Shown here one piece after another: positions 52,901-63,957 of a stretch of 64,000 nt of DNA; within the stretch, counting starts at the first letter, position 1, and each line of letters starts with the position of its first letter. Below the pieces are notes generated by a model, which was not told the origin of the DNA, did not search any database, and worked only from the letters and a program-made list of their open reading frames with translations. The translations under genes and the position numbers were made by a program. The DNA comes from Branchiostoma floridae (lineage: Eukaryota > Chordata > Leptocardii > Amphioxiformes > Branchiostomatidae): contig NC_049985.1 of the NCBI RefSeq assembly GCF_000003815.2, positions 11,269,710 to 11,333,709 on the forward strand, read 5' to 3'.

Positions 52901-53839
52901 CCATACTAATTGTGCATGTATCTGTCCATAGAATTTGAAAGCAGATAGGATACATGTCAGTCTGTAAGATATTGCATCATGTCCACAGTTGATGCACATA
53001 TCTACATCATAGGCCCTGGGCTCACCATAACTCAGATAGCATTGATAATATAATACCTGTTGGTCCATGAATACCAAAAACTCATCTACTGTATCAGATT
53101 TCTCTCCATTCAGATGCAAAATATTTATGCTGTTGCTGGTAATGATGATGATAATGTTGATGATGATGTCAAGAAATAGATAAACCTATAAAACTTACAG
53201 CCTTGCAATCTATCTTTGTACTTTCAAAGGCTTGATTGCAATGAGCCATGTGGAAATCAAACTTCAAAGATAGGAAGACTGCTGTAAAAACAAAGTTGTT
53301 GAGATGAGAGACTTCTTTAGTGCCCTCAAAAAGAGTGATCTTCAACATAAAAGAGGGCAACTACTATTAGTATGCTGCTTATACTTTCATCATTGTTGTC
53401 TATTCCAACCCAAGAATGATGCATATGAGGAAAATCATCTTGGATTGCATTATAGGACCTGGTCAGAAAATAAGAACTGGCATCCTAAATATATTATATT
53501 TCTGATCTTATTATTCGTAAAAAATTTTAAAGTAAAATGTATTAGATACAGTACATACAATAAAAAAAGAGAAGCCTATTGTAATTCTCACACATTAGCT
53601 TTACAGAAAACTACTAGCTTAACACAAATAATTTACAACATAATAGCTGATAACACATTGTATAACTGTAGGTAGGTAGCACCTGTTATTTTCTTCTTTA
53701 TTGAAACTTGTCTAGCAATACCTGCTTTGTTTTTCCAGAAGTGCTCCCTTTCCCTGAAAACCAGCACCCCCTCTTTGTCGAATAAGTAAGACGGTTTCTC
53801 TGACGCTATGTGCATTAACTCCCTGGCATTGTAGCGCAT
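34997..53839 (-). CDS. INPP4: Type I inositol 3,4-bisphosphate 4-phosphatase with PH domain
   Basis: Twenty-two coding exons, in order: 53722-53839, 52510-52565, 49505-49592, 47998-48208, 46735-47290, 46430-46551, 46253-46310, 45943-46045, 45678-45785, 43831-43945, 43152-43326, 42587-42793, 41723-41843, 40914-41020, 39946-40014, 39472-39595, 38803-38929, 38127-38267, 37888-37985, 37440-37552, 36505-36659, 34997-35129. Sum is 3105 nt, 1034 residues, all phases consistent. A PH domain lies at about 15-115 ([41 protein letters not shown]). A C2 domain at about 160-300 follows ([33 protein letters not shown]). The catalytic C-x5-R loop CKSAKDR is at 952-958. The C-terminus, [18 protein letters not shown]...[13 protein letters not shown], is family-typical. 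The enzyme removes the 4-phosphate of PI(3,4)P2 at membranes and damps PI3K-Akt signalling. The start is chosen at MRYNAREL; a donor at 56085 marks a probable upstream 5' UTR exon. Confidence 0.95.
36700..37020 (-). mobile_element. Penelope-like element 3' remnant (GIY-YIG end)
   Basis: The minus frame reads [20 protein letters not shown] near 37000-36940, matching the EAIYIR...PxLN end of the GIY-YIG endonuclease of Penelope-like elements. It is followed by a tail with TGATCCTGAAGAAGGCGACA read on the minus strand near 36825. Truncated; lies in the INPP4 intron between exons 37440-37552 and 36505-36659. Confidence 0.55.
40306..40478. mobile_element. 173-bp MITE with imperfect inverted ends
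   Basis: The left end GGGCTATTCCATTTAATAAG (40306 on) pairs with the right end ...TTTTAAGTGGAATAGCCC (to 40478) over about 20 bp. The interior is purine-rich and non-coding. It sits in the INPP4 intron between exons 40914-41020 and 39946-40014. Confidence 0.7.
41130..41430 (+). mobile_element. Dispersed element tail, second copy
   Basis: Plus-strand relative of 16840-17035, sharing GCGCCACCTACATCGGCTAC, GAGAAGCAGAACTCCAG and a GATGTCTGAGAGACATC hairpin. The ~60 bp beyond the hairpin (TAGGTAC...GGTTGTGAAATAATAATTC) partly repeats sequence at 41114-41150, suggesting terminal inverted or duplicated ends. Confidence 0.5.
42215..42495 (-). repeat. tRNA-headed SINE, well preserved head
   Basis: From 42495 leftwards the minus strand reads GCCGGTGCAATGGCCTAGTG, then GGTAGAGTGTTTGCC and GTGAGTTCGATCCCCGGCC, giving clear A and B boxes with tRNA spacing. 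A body with CTCAGCATTCAGGAAAGAGT and a GC-rich hairpin segment (near 42225-42290) follows. The 5' and 3' acceptor arms do not pair as in a functional tRNA and the element continues well beyond tRNA length, so I call a SINE. It lies in the INPP4 intron next to exon 42587-42793. Confidence 0.65.
42915..43018. other. Assembly gap (104 N)
   Basis: A run of 104 N in the intron between INPP4 exons 43152-43326 and 42587-42793. The phases of the flanking exons match, so no coding exon needs to be hidden here. Confidence 0.95.
50035..50075. repeat. (TA)n microsatellite
   Basis: About 20 TA dinucleotides with one GA interruption, in the INPP4 intron. Confidence 0.95.
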
Positions 53840-56084
53840 GCTGGCACCATGGTGAGGCTAAAAAACATGCAAAGTATTCCAAAATAAAAGAAAAGACACA
53901 AATAAATATAAACAACTCCAACATCAAGCCTACCAAATGCTATTAGTACAAGCAATAAAATGAAAGCAAGTACATTTGTATTAGTACTTAAGAAATAATG
54001 TCCAAAAATATTTTAAAATGCAGCAAATTATGATGTCGCCATCCAAAGTATGTAACTCAAAGTTGAATCATACTATGATTCCACTTTGAATACCTGCTGA
54101 TTCATGCTTTAATCACAACTGTGGATGCAAACTTTGCAAAGTGTTAATAAAAGCTGATTTAAATCACCATTCTATGTTGTGCAAAGCTATTTGACGCAAA
54201 CAATGTCAACGTAGATTGCATGGTGTGCAGTAAGTGGCATAGCAGATGAGGTTGCCGCATGTATTAATCCAGCCCTGTGCGTTCGTTATCCAAAGATCAA
54301 CAGTCATCACCTATATCTGTTTGATGAAAGTAGATGTTTAAAATATTATTACTAACTAGTAGACATCTAAAGACTTCTTTTTTTTTCATATAGGGAAATT
54401 ACTGTACTAGTCAAATAGTTTTGTTCTAATGTGCTTTATTTTTTTCTACAATACACATTAAAGCTATAGCCCATTCTTTCAGGTTGCCAGATTGGATGAT
54501 ATTTTTTCCTGCATCCTTGAACAATTTTGTCTGCATTATGGAAGGAAGGGAATGACTGGTTGCTTCATAGTACCTTCCATGAAATGGGTCAATTAAGATT
54601 GTTTGGATGTAAATCCTATGTATCATTATTTGCTCAGGGTGGTCCAATTAAGTGAATTGATGGGAGCTATTAGTTCAAATCACACCTTCATTCATTGCTT
54701 CTTAACTGTTTCATGCAAGTAATGTAATCCTTTTACCACGTTTTCATATTATTACTATGTCAAAAGTCCAATTTCACATTTCCATATAATCTAGACAGAA
54801 ATCACCAGTTGCCCACTGGTATCAGCTGGTTTGTGATAATGGCCTTAAAGTTTCAGTCACGGAAATCTCCTTGAGCTTTAGGAAAATCTTGATTTCGCCT
54901 ACAAGTACATAACAAATGTGGAGGGGGTAAACATATGGGGGGGTCTTGAGCAAGCTTTATATTATCAGCTTGGCTATCAAAATCCTGTCAATTGTGAAAA
55001 GAAGTCTTGTTAACAGGGTGCATAGGAATTGACCTTTGAATTTATCAGTAAACATCCAATTAAAGCATCTGCAAAATGGGTCAGAATTTAATCTACTTGG
55101 TCAGAGGGTACATGTAGCTATTGAGTCACCACTTGCAGGCAAAATGTCAGACAAGAGTATCCTCACATGTCCATTGCCTTAGTTTTATGAATTGTGTAAT
55201 CATAATTAGACTGGAAGGGGCCTACTATGCGCTACATGAGGGGAAAAACATGAATACCACTGTATCTGCCATTTGTCTCCACCAGACTGACTACGCTGGC
55301 CATTATCTATAGGGAGAATAATTTGCCAGGGGAGTTTTCCTACCAGAGGAGTTGGTCGGCCGCACAGAGGAAACATGAATCTAAGGCGTGGACTGACTCC
55401 CAAGGCAAATTTCCCCATTTTTGGGCCCAATTTTTTTCTCGAATTCAACAATCCCTGCATCCCCATAGAAAGGCCTGGTGGAGGCTAGTATACCATGACC
55501 TTCCCAGCTAGGTCACAAGGGACTTACCTCCAAACCTCTAAAGTAATTTCAGGTCGTCGACATCACCCATATACACTGCAGAATAAACCACTTGTCCAAA
55601 AACCATTTATAAAATTTTGACAGGTTGCTAAGTAAAAAATGCTCCCTTGGTGCTTTTTGGCAGGGACTAAAAGCTTGATTCTATTAGCATGCCTATAGAA
55701 GTGAAACAAATATCCCCCAAAGAAAAACAAATTAAATTTTCATTTCTGACCTAGACGACCTGGCCCTAAACATTTCCTGGATTGTAAGGTTACTGTAACA
55801 ATACAAATTTACACACCTTTGTTTAAACCCATATCGTATACATCTTATTTCATATTTTTATTGACACATGGCCCTTTTTCATTTTGAGCACACACCTTCA
55901 AACTTGGAGATTTAACGTTATATGCTTATTTATAGCGAATTTGAAAACAAAAAGGGTTCCTTCGTAACCACTTCCGTGACTCAGTTAATCTTCCCATCAG
56001 TTATATATCACCCTGATCGACACGCCCACCTCTGAAGAACCTATTTCAAGCATTAAATGATCCCTGGTCCGAGAAAAATCTCAC

Positions 56085-56844
56085 CTTTACGGCTAAACCC
56101 AAATCTGGAGCACAATTTTCCGCTGCGGGTTGTCTTGTGGAGGCGCCGCAGATCTTGTGACGCCCGATGACGCGAACTGACGTTCGGAGGAAGAAGGATC
56201 GATCAGGCGACCTCAAACTGTCCCACGGGACCTACCGTAATATATGCGTCATTTCGTGCATAAATAAGCCTTGTTTTCCTCACGAACCATGCGGGAGGGT
56301 CTAATTAGTCTCAAACGTGTAATAGTTTGCCAATAAAAAGCATAAAAGCGTCAGAAACGGAATATCCAGGAAGAAAGCGATAAAATGAGTCCTTTCCGCA
56401 AAATAAAATTTCCCGAACCGGAAGTGTCTTGTTTTTCTGGTGCATCATGGGCATCCTATGGACTGATACATTCATCTTTAGGTGGATTTTGGATCTTATT
56501 TCTCAAAATGTTTTCTACTCTATCTATGATGCAATTTATGTATTATATTTATAGCTATTGAAAATAAATAAAACTGAATAACTTATTGAATGTATTAGTT
56601 ATTTTTCTCTATAAGGTTTGATGTTTACAGAAAATAAAATTAATATGCTCCCATAGTCATAGTAGACGATCCCATTTTATGTTGAGTTGGCCCTGACTGC
56701 GGTAAAAAGGTACGTGTATCTGTGAATAAAAATGCGAATTTAAAGATTTTCTGGTGGGGATGGTCGGGCTTTGTGCCAGTCTGTGGTTCCATGGCTTTCT
56801 CTAGAATTGTCTGTGTTTGTGCAGGTCCGGAATACGACGGAACG
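56085..56844. promoter_or_regulatory. Divergent promoter region INPP4 / SCOC
   Basis: On the minus strand a donor (GTAAAG then GTGAGA at 56085) marks the end of a probable non-coding first exon of INPP4. On the plus strand an acceptor at 56821-56824 leads to the SCOC start, so a 5' exon of SCOC also lies in this region. Between them ACCGGAAGT at 56417-56425 is a textbook ETS/GABP site, common in housekeeping divergent promoters, and is followed by a short ATGGGC-type initiator region. Start sites were not mapped. Confidence 0.6.
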
Positions 56845-58789
56845 ATGACTGAAGGACGGGTTGAAGATGGGATGACAAACGTTCCTCTCTCTTCGGACGA
56901 TAGTGAAGGTAGAAAAACAAAAATATTTGCTTCACTTTCCCTTTCCTGAAGAGTAAATGACAATGATTCTAATATCTATATCATCAGGAAAACCTAAAGA
57001 CAGAGGTAATTTAGTGTACGTATCTGACTACTATAACACTATTGCAATGTTTTGTGACCTAGATTATGATAGACATTCCACAGCCAGAAAATCATGATTG
57101 ACAATCTCCAAGCAGATGTTGGGGTAGAAAATCAAAATGTTTTTGTCCATCGGAGTACCTTATACCTCCTTGCTTATACAGAAAAAAGCACATCAAGTCA
57201 CAAGACAATCTGAATTTCTATTTCAGTATCTGCTTGACACAATCCTCATCCTTTCACTTTTCACATCTGATCCAGTGAGTAGCAGAATCATGAGAATGAA
57301 ATGTGGATAAGGGGACTATTTGATAAATTGATACAGCTGAGCTATAGCAGCAGTACAGTAAATGTACTACATTGTATCTATAAATACATGCATGTGTCAA
57401 GTTCATATCATGTGTATCTCCTATGATGTTACATTTTGAAGGGGAGGTGCCAGGAGGTGTGTGGAAGCAAGGCTCTACGGATGCTGTGGGAACCAGTACA
57501 GGGACTAACAGCACCACCAGTAAGTATGGTTTAATGTAACAATATTAATGTAATTCTCTAAATGCCAGGTAAATTCACCTTTTTTAAGAGATCAGATACC
57601 AACCTACCTACCTACCTACTTGGATCAGATAAGAAGGACAAATAAAGCATTACAAAAACAATATATCAATGACATTTGAGCAACAACCCTCACAGCCAAT
57701 ATTCTCAGACACTGATGAAAAATAGTTGAGGCTCTCTGAAACACTTGACGGCTTAGAGAATCTATCGAGGTCTTGCTAAATATTTTGTACTATGTAATGT
57801 TCTACCTGTGTGTCTTAGTTTCATTATCCGTGGTGATATATTAAAACTGTTCAACAGAAACAAGTGTTGTTGTTGATCCATTCTCTTAGGCTGTCATAAG
57901 TGCTTAGGGCTACATTCTAATCCAAGTGCTTATCTCTTCCATGTATGTTACAGGTCTATGTGATGAGACTTCTGACGAGGCTGAGGAGAAAGCACGACTC
58001 ATCTGTCAAGTCNNNNNNNNNNNNNNNNNNNNNNNNNNNNNNNNNNNNNNNNNNNNNNNNNNNNNNNNNNNNNNNNNNNNNNNNNNNNNNNNNNNNNNNN
58101 NNNNNNNNNNNNGACTTTTTCATCAGGCGCCTGAACCATTGTTGCTTTCCCTTTTCTAAATTTTTTCTGTGGATTATTCTATCAAAAACAATAATCCACA
58201 GACTGTGTGATAGCTTACTCAAATGTTAATGTGTGTTCCTTAGACTTGTCTCAGAGAGTGGATGCCGTTAAGGAGGAAAACCTGAAGCTGAAGTCAGAGA
58301 ACCAGGTGCTGGGGCAGTACATCGAGAACCTCATGTCAGCTTCCTCTGTCTTCCAGACAACATCCCCCAAGAGCAAGAAAAAGTAAGGAGGCTAAACAGG
58401 GCTTAAATATCCTCGTGCCATTTGCACATTTGTGTAGGTTGTACGATGTACAACTTTTGATTTTGCAAACTAGAAAATGTTAGGCTTGGTCATTAACGTA
58501 ATTGATTGGGAACAAAATGGAAGTTAATAAAATAGCTGTTGCATTTGCAGAAACTTTTACAAATTGCAAATTCAACTTGTGACAACAGAATAAGCATGTC
58601 AAGCATGTTAGCTATTGTGGCTGGAATAAAGAGGCATTTACCTATTGATAAACCCACTACATCTTTCTAGCACCTGACACATAGTTGTGATCCATGTGAT
58701 TTTGAAGAAGTTTGGCCTAATACACTAACAGTGTATGCATTCTTTCCAATAGGTCTTCTGGTAAGGGTTCTAAGAAGGGAGAGAAGTGA
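56845..58789 (+). CDS. SCOC: Short coiled-coil protein (ARL1 effector)
   Basis: Exons: 56845-56908 (ATG), 57442-57519, 57954-58012 (runs into gap), 58244-58382, 58753-58789 (TGA). The conserved core [20 protein letters not shown] and [20 protein letters not shown] is nearly the vertebrate SCOC sequence. The core is a heptad-patterned coiled coil that dimerises and binds ARL1 at the trans-Golgi, with a role in starvation autophagy. The N-terminal ~60 residues are acidic and Ser/Thr/Gly-rich and show no domain. The C-terminus is lysine-rich ([18 protein letters not shown]). About eight residues at the start of the coiled coil are hidden by the gap; the flanking phases and family comparison fit a short loss only. 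The exon 56825-56908 begins after an acceptor, so the 5' UTR is spliced. Confidence 0.93.
58013..58112. other. Assembly gap (100 N)
   Basis: 100 N that interrupts SCOC just after ...RLICQV, hiding the end of one exon and its donor. Confidence 0.98.
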
Positions 58790-60150
58790 CTCTCTACACA
58801 CCCATCCTTAAAATCAACCTTTCCGGTATTCCTAACATCTCAGAATTGTCTCAAACAAACATTCATTCCATATTGGTGTTGTGTATTGGTATAGAAACGA
58901 TGTAACTTAAGTATGTGTATTGTAAGTACAATTAAATGTGTAACAAACATGGACTGCTTTTAATCAATGTAATTTTAATGATTAGATAACTATAACCATG
59001 TATGTACACCTGGTAAAGACTGGAATTCCTTGTTAACTTTGTTGCAGTGTATGTCATGAATCCATTGAGCATATCATTACAAGCATGATGCTTTGAAGTA
59101 CATGGGAATTTACATTTGATATAAGTGATGTATATTTATTACAAATTTGTTGAGGCATCCTTAATGTTTTCTGGTCACTTGTGCTTTAGGCACTCTTGGA
59201 GTATCTGACTTGTGGTAGCATACATAAGAACAGTTACTACCAAATGCTCAGCCTACGCATTCTGAACATAATATAGTAGCTAAGAGTTGTCTATCACTCC
59301 ACAAAAGTCAGTGTTATAGTAAATTTCAAAAGCACTGTTACTGTTATATTGATTTAAGATAATATGAACAGAAGCTTGTATGCATGACATATTTCACAGC
59401 AAAGTTTTACAACAAAAGTTAAAGTGAAACCTTTTTCCCTTGACCTCTAGAAATCATATTGGTGTTGGCTACCATACTAATTCTGTTATGAATTATTGTA
59501 TTATATGTATAACGGTATAACTCTTATGGTGCTGGTTCTTTTTACTGTGCAATGTGGGATGTATTGGTGTCACTTGACACTGGCAGCTTGTATTATATTG
59601 TTTCAAAGAAACTGTTTATGTGTAAAAAGTTGCTTTACAATCGGAGTACTTTATATTTGCATTGTAATGTTATAGTATTTTTCATAATGTGATCACAAAG
59701 GTTACTATACTGTTTGGAGAATTGTACTTTTTGTTCAAACTGAAAAGATTCTTCTCATTCTTTCTTATTAATTCAATGTGGGTTTCACAATTTGGGGGAA
59801 TTTTCATTCAAAGTGTATTTTGTTTGGCTTATACCATGTATGGTCTACAGGTAGTTGATAAAGGTATGATAAAGCTAGTATGTAGAATGTGAAAGATGTT
59901 AGTAAAAAAATCCAATTCAAGGAAGTAGAAGAATCAAGGTGTAAATGTTCCAGCATTATTGTGGGATTGGTCATCTTTATTGTTCAGGAAATAAAGGCTA
60001 CAATGAGATTGTGAACAGCATTGTTATTTGTCAACTTATTACTATATTAGTAACACATATACATGTAGTAATTGCATCCTAAAACAATTCCTACAGTTTC
60101 AAAAACTGCCTTTCCATCATGACAAGAAAGATAATGAAACATTGAAAGGA

Positions 60151-60417
60151 AAAAACCTGTCCAGTCTGGAACTAGGGTCTGCACTGGGGTATAAGTTGTA
60201 AACTAAACAATATTTTTTTTAAACTTATGCTCAGAAATAATGACAACTTGTAGTGTGACACAAAAACTAAAAAAAAATTCGTTATCCAGTTATTTCTGAG
60301 GATAACTGATTTTAAAAAAGGGCCTATAGCTTACGAATTGAATCAACTATTGTGAAGGTTTTAAAGAAACATGTAAGGGTTTTCTTAACCATTCCCGTCT
60401 GGACTGGACAAGGTTTT
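60151..60417. repeat. Imperfect inverted repeat, MITE-like
   Basis: AAACCTGTCCAGTCTGGAAC at 60153 pairs with the region ending GTCTGGACTGGACAAGGTTT at about 60415. A related single end (ACTGGACAGGTTTTTCCAAA) occurs near 61473-61492, so the family is present at least twice here. Confidence 0.55.
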
Positions 60418-61127
60418 CTGAAAACCCTCTCAAAAACATGTTGACCTTGGCAAAGGCAATAATAAGTTCAAGCAAGTAGTGCCTTGTGTGCTAGTTTGTT
60501 TCATAGGGGTTACATTTCACAGTTTCCTTTTTCAACTTGATTAATGGGATTTCTGCCCCTCATATTCAGAGGAGATCTTTTTATCCCCTGATAGTTATCT
60601 CTCTGGACCTCATGACACACTTCACACTTGTCTGGTTACAGGCCTTAGAAATGTGTGGGGGTGGTTTCAAATGAGTGGGAATACTAGATATAGAGAGTAC
60701 CAGGGAAGTAGCTTGAGGCTTAAGTTTCTGGTTTTTGACATAATGATTTGTAACAGACTCTTTGTCTAGACTATGGAACTCAGAGAAAGCCTACTGTTGC
60801 ATAAGGCATCTGTTTAGAGCACATTCACAGTGAGGCTTGTTTGCCAAGTTCCCCTAACTTAGTGTTTTGAGTAGTTCCAGCAATCTTTCTCCTTTTTTCG
60901 GTGAGTAAAACTTCCTTCATACTGACTCTGTCTATAACAATAGTTTTCAAATTTGGTCAGTCATAATTTCTATGTTCTGTGGCAGGACATCTGGTACCAT
61001 TCTTCGATCTTTACCTTTCTGTTTCTAGTGCCTACTCTTTTTGACATTTGTGATGGATTCTTTAAAATGCTCAAACACGTTACTAGTACATGTGTACCTC
61101 CATTTAATTACTTTCCAAGCAGAGGTA

Positions 61128-61223
61128 GGTGGGAAAAAACATGACCTTTTTCTTTCATACGCTTTTTTCGATCAGCCTTCCCACCAAAAACGTATGAAAG
61201 GAAAGGTCACGATTTTTCCCACC
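61128..61223. repeat. Imperfect hairpin, ~33-bp arms
   Basis: 61128-61161 (GGTGGGAAAAAACATGACCT and CTTTCATACG) pairs with 61191-61223 (CGTATGAAAGGAAAGGTCAC then TTTTCCCACC) around a ~29-bp loop. It directly precedes the TGTAGTGTC minisatellite. Confidence 0.8.
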
Positions 61224-61230
61224 AAACCCC

Positions 61231-61450
61231 TGTAGTGTCCATACCCAGAAGTCTGTACCCCAAAAAGCGTCTAAAAACGTTCTGAAGAGTTTGCACCCCC
61301 TGTAGTGTCGGTACCCCAGAACAGTGTCTTTACCCTTGTAGTGTCCTTACAAGTTACACCCCTGTAGTGTCTGTACCCCAGTAGTGTCTGTATCCTCTGT
61401 AGTGTCCGTACCCCTGTAGTGTCCGTACCCGGCCCCTGTAGTGTCAGTAA
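61231..61450. repeat. Degenerate TGTAGTGTCYGTACCCC minisatellite
   Basis: Core TGTAGTGTC with a following YGTACCCC is seen at about 61231, 61301, 61337, 61363, 61380, 61399, 61415 and 61437. Spacing is irregular at first (70, 36, 26) and then 16-22 bp. Read on the minus strand the units give GTDTTGV-like peptides, but there is no gene context. Confidence 0.85.
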
Positions 61451-61883
61451 CCCCTTAAGCATACGTACAGTACTGGACAGGTTTTTCCAAAAACCCTCTC
61501 TCACATGAAGATATGAGTAATTGAGAATGCATACATATCAAGACTTTATTTGAGAACACTTGGTCACTTCTGTCATATTTCTTGCTAGCATGTCAACTCT
61601 AACATGTTATAACCGCCATAGCATATTTTACAGGCTAGTCAAACACACACACACATGTAGCCTGTGTTTACACAATCTCTCGCTGGCTGGGCTGTCAACA
61701 AACTGTAGGGCAGGTCGCTAGGAATCAGGCTAACAGATATGCATCTGATGGTATAATCCAATTACCACTACAGTAGTTGAAACTGAAGACAAATGGTTAG
61801 GCGGTGCTTGCGATGATAAGAAGTCGCTGAACTCCAAGTTAGAGTCTGGTTGGTTGTTTGCAATTTCTTTGTGCACGAAACAA

Positions 61884-62563
61884 TCAGTAGCCTTTTCTCC
61901 CTCGAAATCTGTTCCTGTTGTCAACCTGGAATGATGAAAATAAAAACATATGTACTGGGATACAGTTTGTCAGTTTGACCTGATCAAAAGGATATCAGTT
62001 TTAGACAATACTCCATAAAATACAGCATAAGATCAGCTACTGAGACCTTGGTGATGCGTTAGATTTAATAAACTGTTTGGAACACGATGCTATTGATACT
62101 ATTTCAGAAAACACACAGTATTTTTACACTCATCTATATACTCATGATTATACTGAGTTCAAACTGGCTTACCAGTGATCTTTTACACTGAAAGAACGTA
62201 TTTGCAATGGCTCTACAGTTTTGGTCCAGTGTACTTGACACCTGAAGACAATCTTTAGCAGACTTCCCTTCCTGAAAAACAAAGAACAATTGTCACTATC
62301 AGTATGCATACGTAATATGATGATAATAATGAAATAATAACAGCCATATACAAAGCTGCAAAAGTGACATGACAGTATGCAGTAATGAAATTGCAAAAGT
62401 GGTTTTTGATATGGTTTCGAATCATGCATGAAAATAATTTTCATCATACAGTCACCTTGTTCATACAGTCACTTTCGGAGAGACACTGCTTCAAATCTGC
62501 CCTCAGTCCGGCACATGGTCGGCTGTCATCCAAAACTTCACCTGCCTCGTAGTACTTGGGCAT
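61884..62563 (-). CDS. COA5: Cytochrome c oxidase assembly factor 5 (PET191 family)
   Basis: Three exons: 62456-62563 (ATG 62561-62563), 62173-62271, 61884-61925 (TGA), 249 nt, 82 residues. The start MPKYYEAGEV and end NRNRFRGRKGY are family signatures. Twin CX9C motifs are visible: CAGLRADLKQC at residues 17-27 and CRAIANTFFQC in exon 2. COA5/PET191 is a small mitochondrial intermembrane-space protein imported by the MIA40 disulfide relay and required for complex IV assembly. The segment between the inner cysteines (CLQVSSTLDQNC) is longer than I expect for vertebrate COA5, which accounts for most of the extra length over the usual ~74 residues. Head-to-head with the LSm gene. Confidence 0.95.
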
Positions 62564-63137
62564 TATTTATTTGATTTAAGATAGGCACAGTTCAGCAGAA
62601 AGTACGATGGATGCGAAATATTACGAAACGCGGTTCAAAACAACACGGGCGCCGCCATCTCTACATTTGTGGATCATACCACTGTAAAAACAGGGACATC
62701 TTGGTATAAGTAAAACTTAAAATCTAATTATCTTAATCAGTCAGCGTAAATTCACTACATATTTAACAAATAAAATAGAAATTGTTTGCAAATCATTCAT
62801 CATAATACTTTGATACAAGAGAATAAAAGGTGTTTATAACCCCTCTAAAACACCACGTTCCATAAAAACAAATAAACTGTGCCAAGAGCATCAACATGTA
62901 GAGCATGAATATTTTCAGTCAAAACTTGCCTCAGTTCCCTGGAATTTTAAAGCTTTCTCATTTTGACGAATCAGTCACCATAAACGTATTGTCATTTGTT
63001 CAAAATTTATGTGTATAACTGAATTGAATTTGTGAAGTAAACATTAAGAGAAACTTTTGTTTCTTAGCGTTGCAGAAAGCATTAACACTCCCGGGAATTA
63101 TTTTCGAACCACATGTGGAACACTCCCGGAGCGGAGG
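62564..63137. promoter_or_regulatory. Divergent promoter COA5 / LSm-like gene
   Basis: The two ATGs are 574 bp apart on opposite strands. GCGCCGCCATCTCTAC at about 62649-62664 contains a CGCCATCTT-like (YY1-type) element near the COA5 side. No TATA box is obvious. Shared regulation is inferred from arrangement only. Confidence 0.5.
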
Positions 63138-63957
63138 ATGGCAGCTTACGCAGGGAAAAGTATCCGAATCACAACAAATGACGGTATTTACAGTGGAGTT
63201 GTGCACTCGTTGGATGTCAGCTGCAGTAAGATTACGTTAACGAAAGGTTTGTGCTTCTTTTGGTCCGTTTGGATGGCGAAAGCCAACCTTAGAGGCGTGC
63301 TTTTCAACTTCAGTGAAAGTTGTTGTTGAGACACTTTGAGTTGCAAATTTTTGTTAGGGGCTGACCACTACACAACTGAAAAGGGCAGGGTATGAAGATA
63401 TGATTTGAAACGATTTTATTCGAGGCAATTACCCAGCATCATGTACCGAATATGTGACTACAAAGTACATTGGCTGTCTTTGGAATGTGGTACGAACTTT
63501 CTGATCAAATTGTGGCTAAGCTACTTTGTTGACACTTATAACACAGGGAATCAAGGAGATAATTTGTTCAACCTCCTTGCTGGGAAAAAATTATATAGGG
63601 AAAGTTCATAATTTTCACAATGAGTGTAATTTGACAAGACTCTCTGTTTTCAAGTTACTTAATTAGATTAAGGCTGGTGAAAAAACTCATATTACATGAG
63701 CCAATTTGCTTGTTTCCATGTGTGGATAAACCCTTGTTGTACATGTATATGTAGCATTCCATTTCAACTGTACAAGAAAGCTAATTTGTTTCACATCCAC
63801 TTCTCACCTGGCCACTTCTGCATTATCATAACAAGGAGCCAGTAAGCGGTATATCAAACTATTGTGTCCATGTTGACTACAGTTGAGTGCAGTGTCGGTG
63901 AAGACAAGAAGCAGCTAAAAGGCCTGCATCACTTCTACGGGCCTGAAATGGAGCATT
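63138..63957 (+). CDS. LSm/Sm-fold protein, first two exons (EXD1-like?)
   Basis: Exons 63138-63246 and 63883-63957, 109 + 75 nt with matching phases; a GTAAGT donor at 63958 leads out of the window. The first exon reads AGKSIRITTNDGIYSGVVHS then LDVSCSKITLTK. This is the small five-strand pattern (basic strand, xGxYxGxV turn, D, hydrophobic strand) of an Sm/LSm domain. The second gives KKQLKGLHHFYGPEMEH. LSm folds start several RNA proteins; the layout with a following 'G-h-x-F-h-G-x-E' motif reminds me of EXD1, a piRNA-pathway exonuclease-fold protein, but EDC3 or another LSm protein is not excluded. The start at 63138 (GGAGGATGG) is chosen because it directly precedes the domain; an in-frame upstream ATG at 63057 also exists. 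Confidence 0.6.

Larger units (their letters stand above)
58790..61883. other. 3' region between convergent SCOC and COA5 genes
   Basis: Holds the SCOC 3' UTR (AATAAA at about 59990 is one candidate polyadenylation signal) and, near its right end, the COA5 3' UTR. It contains three repeat structures listed separately. No additional exon was supported. Confidence 0.5.
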
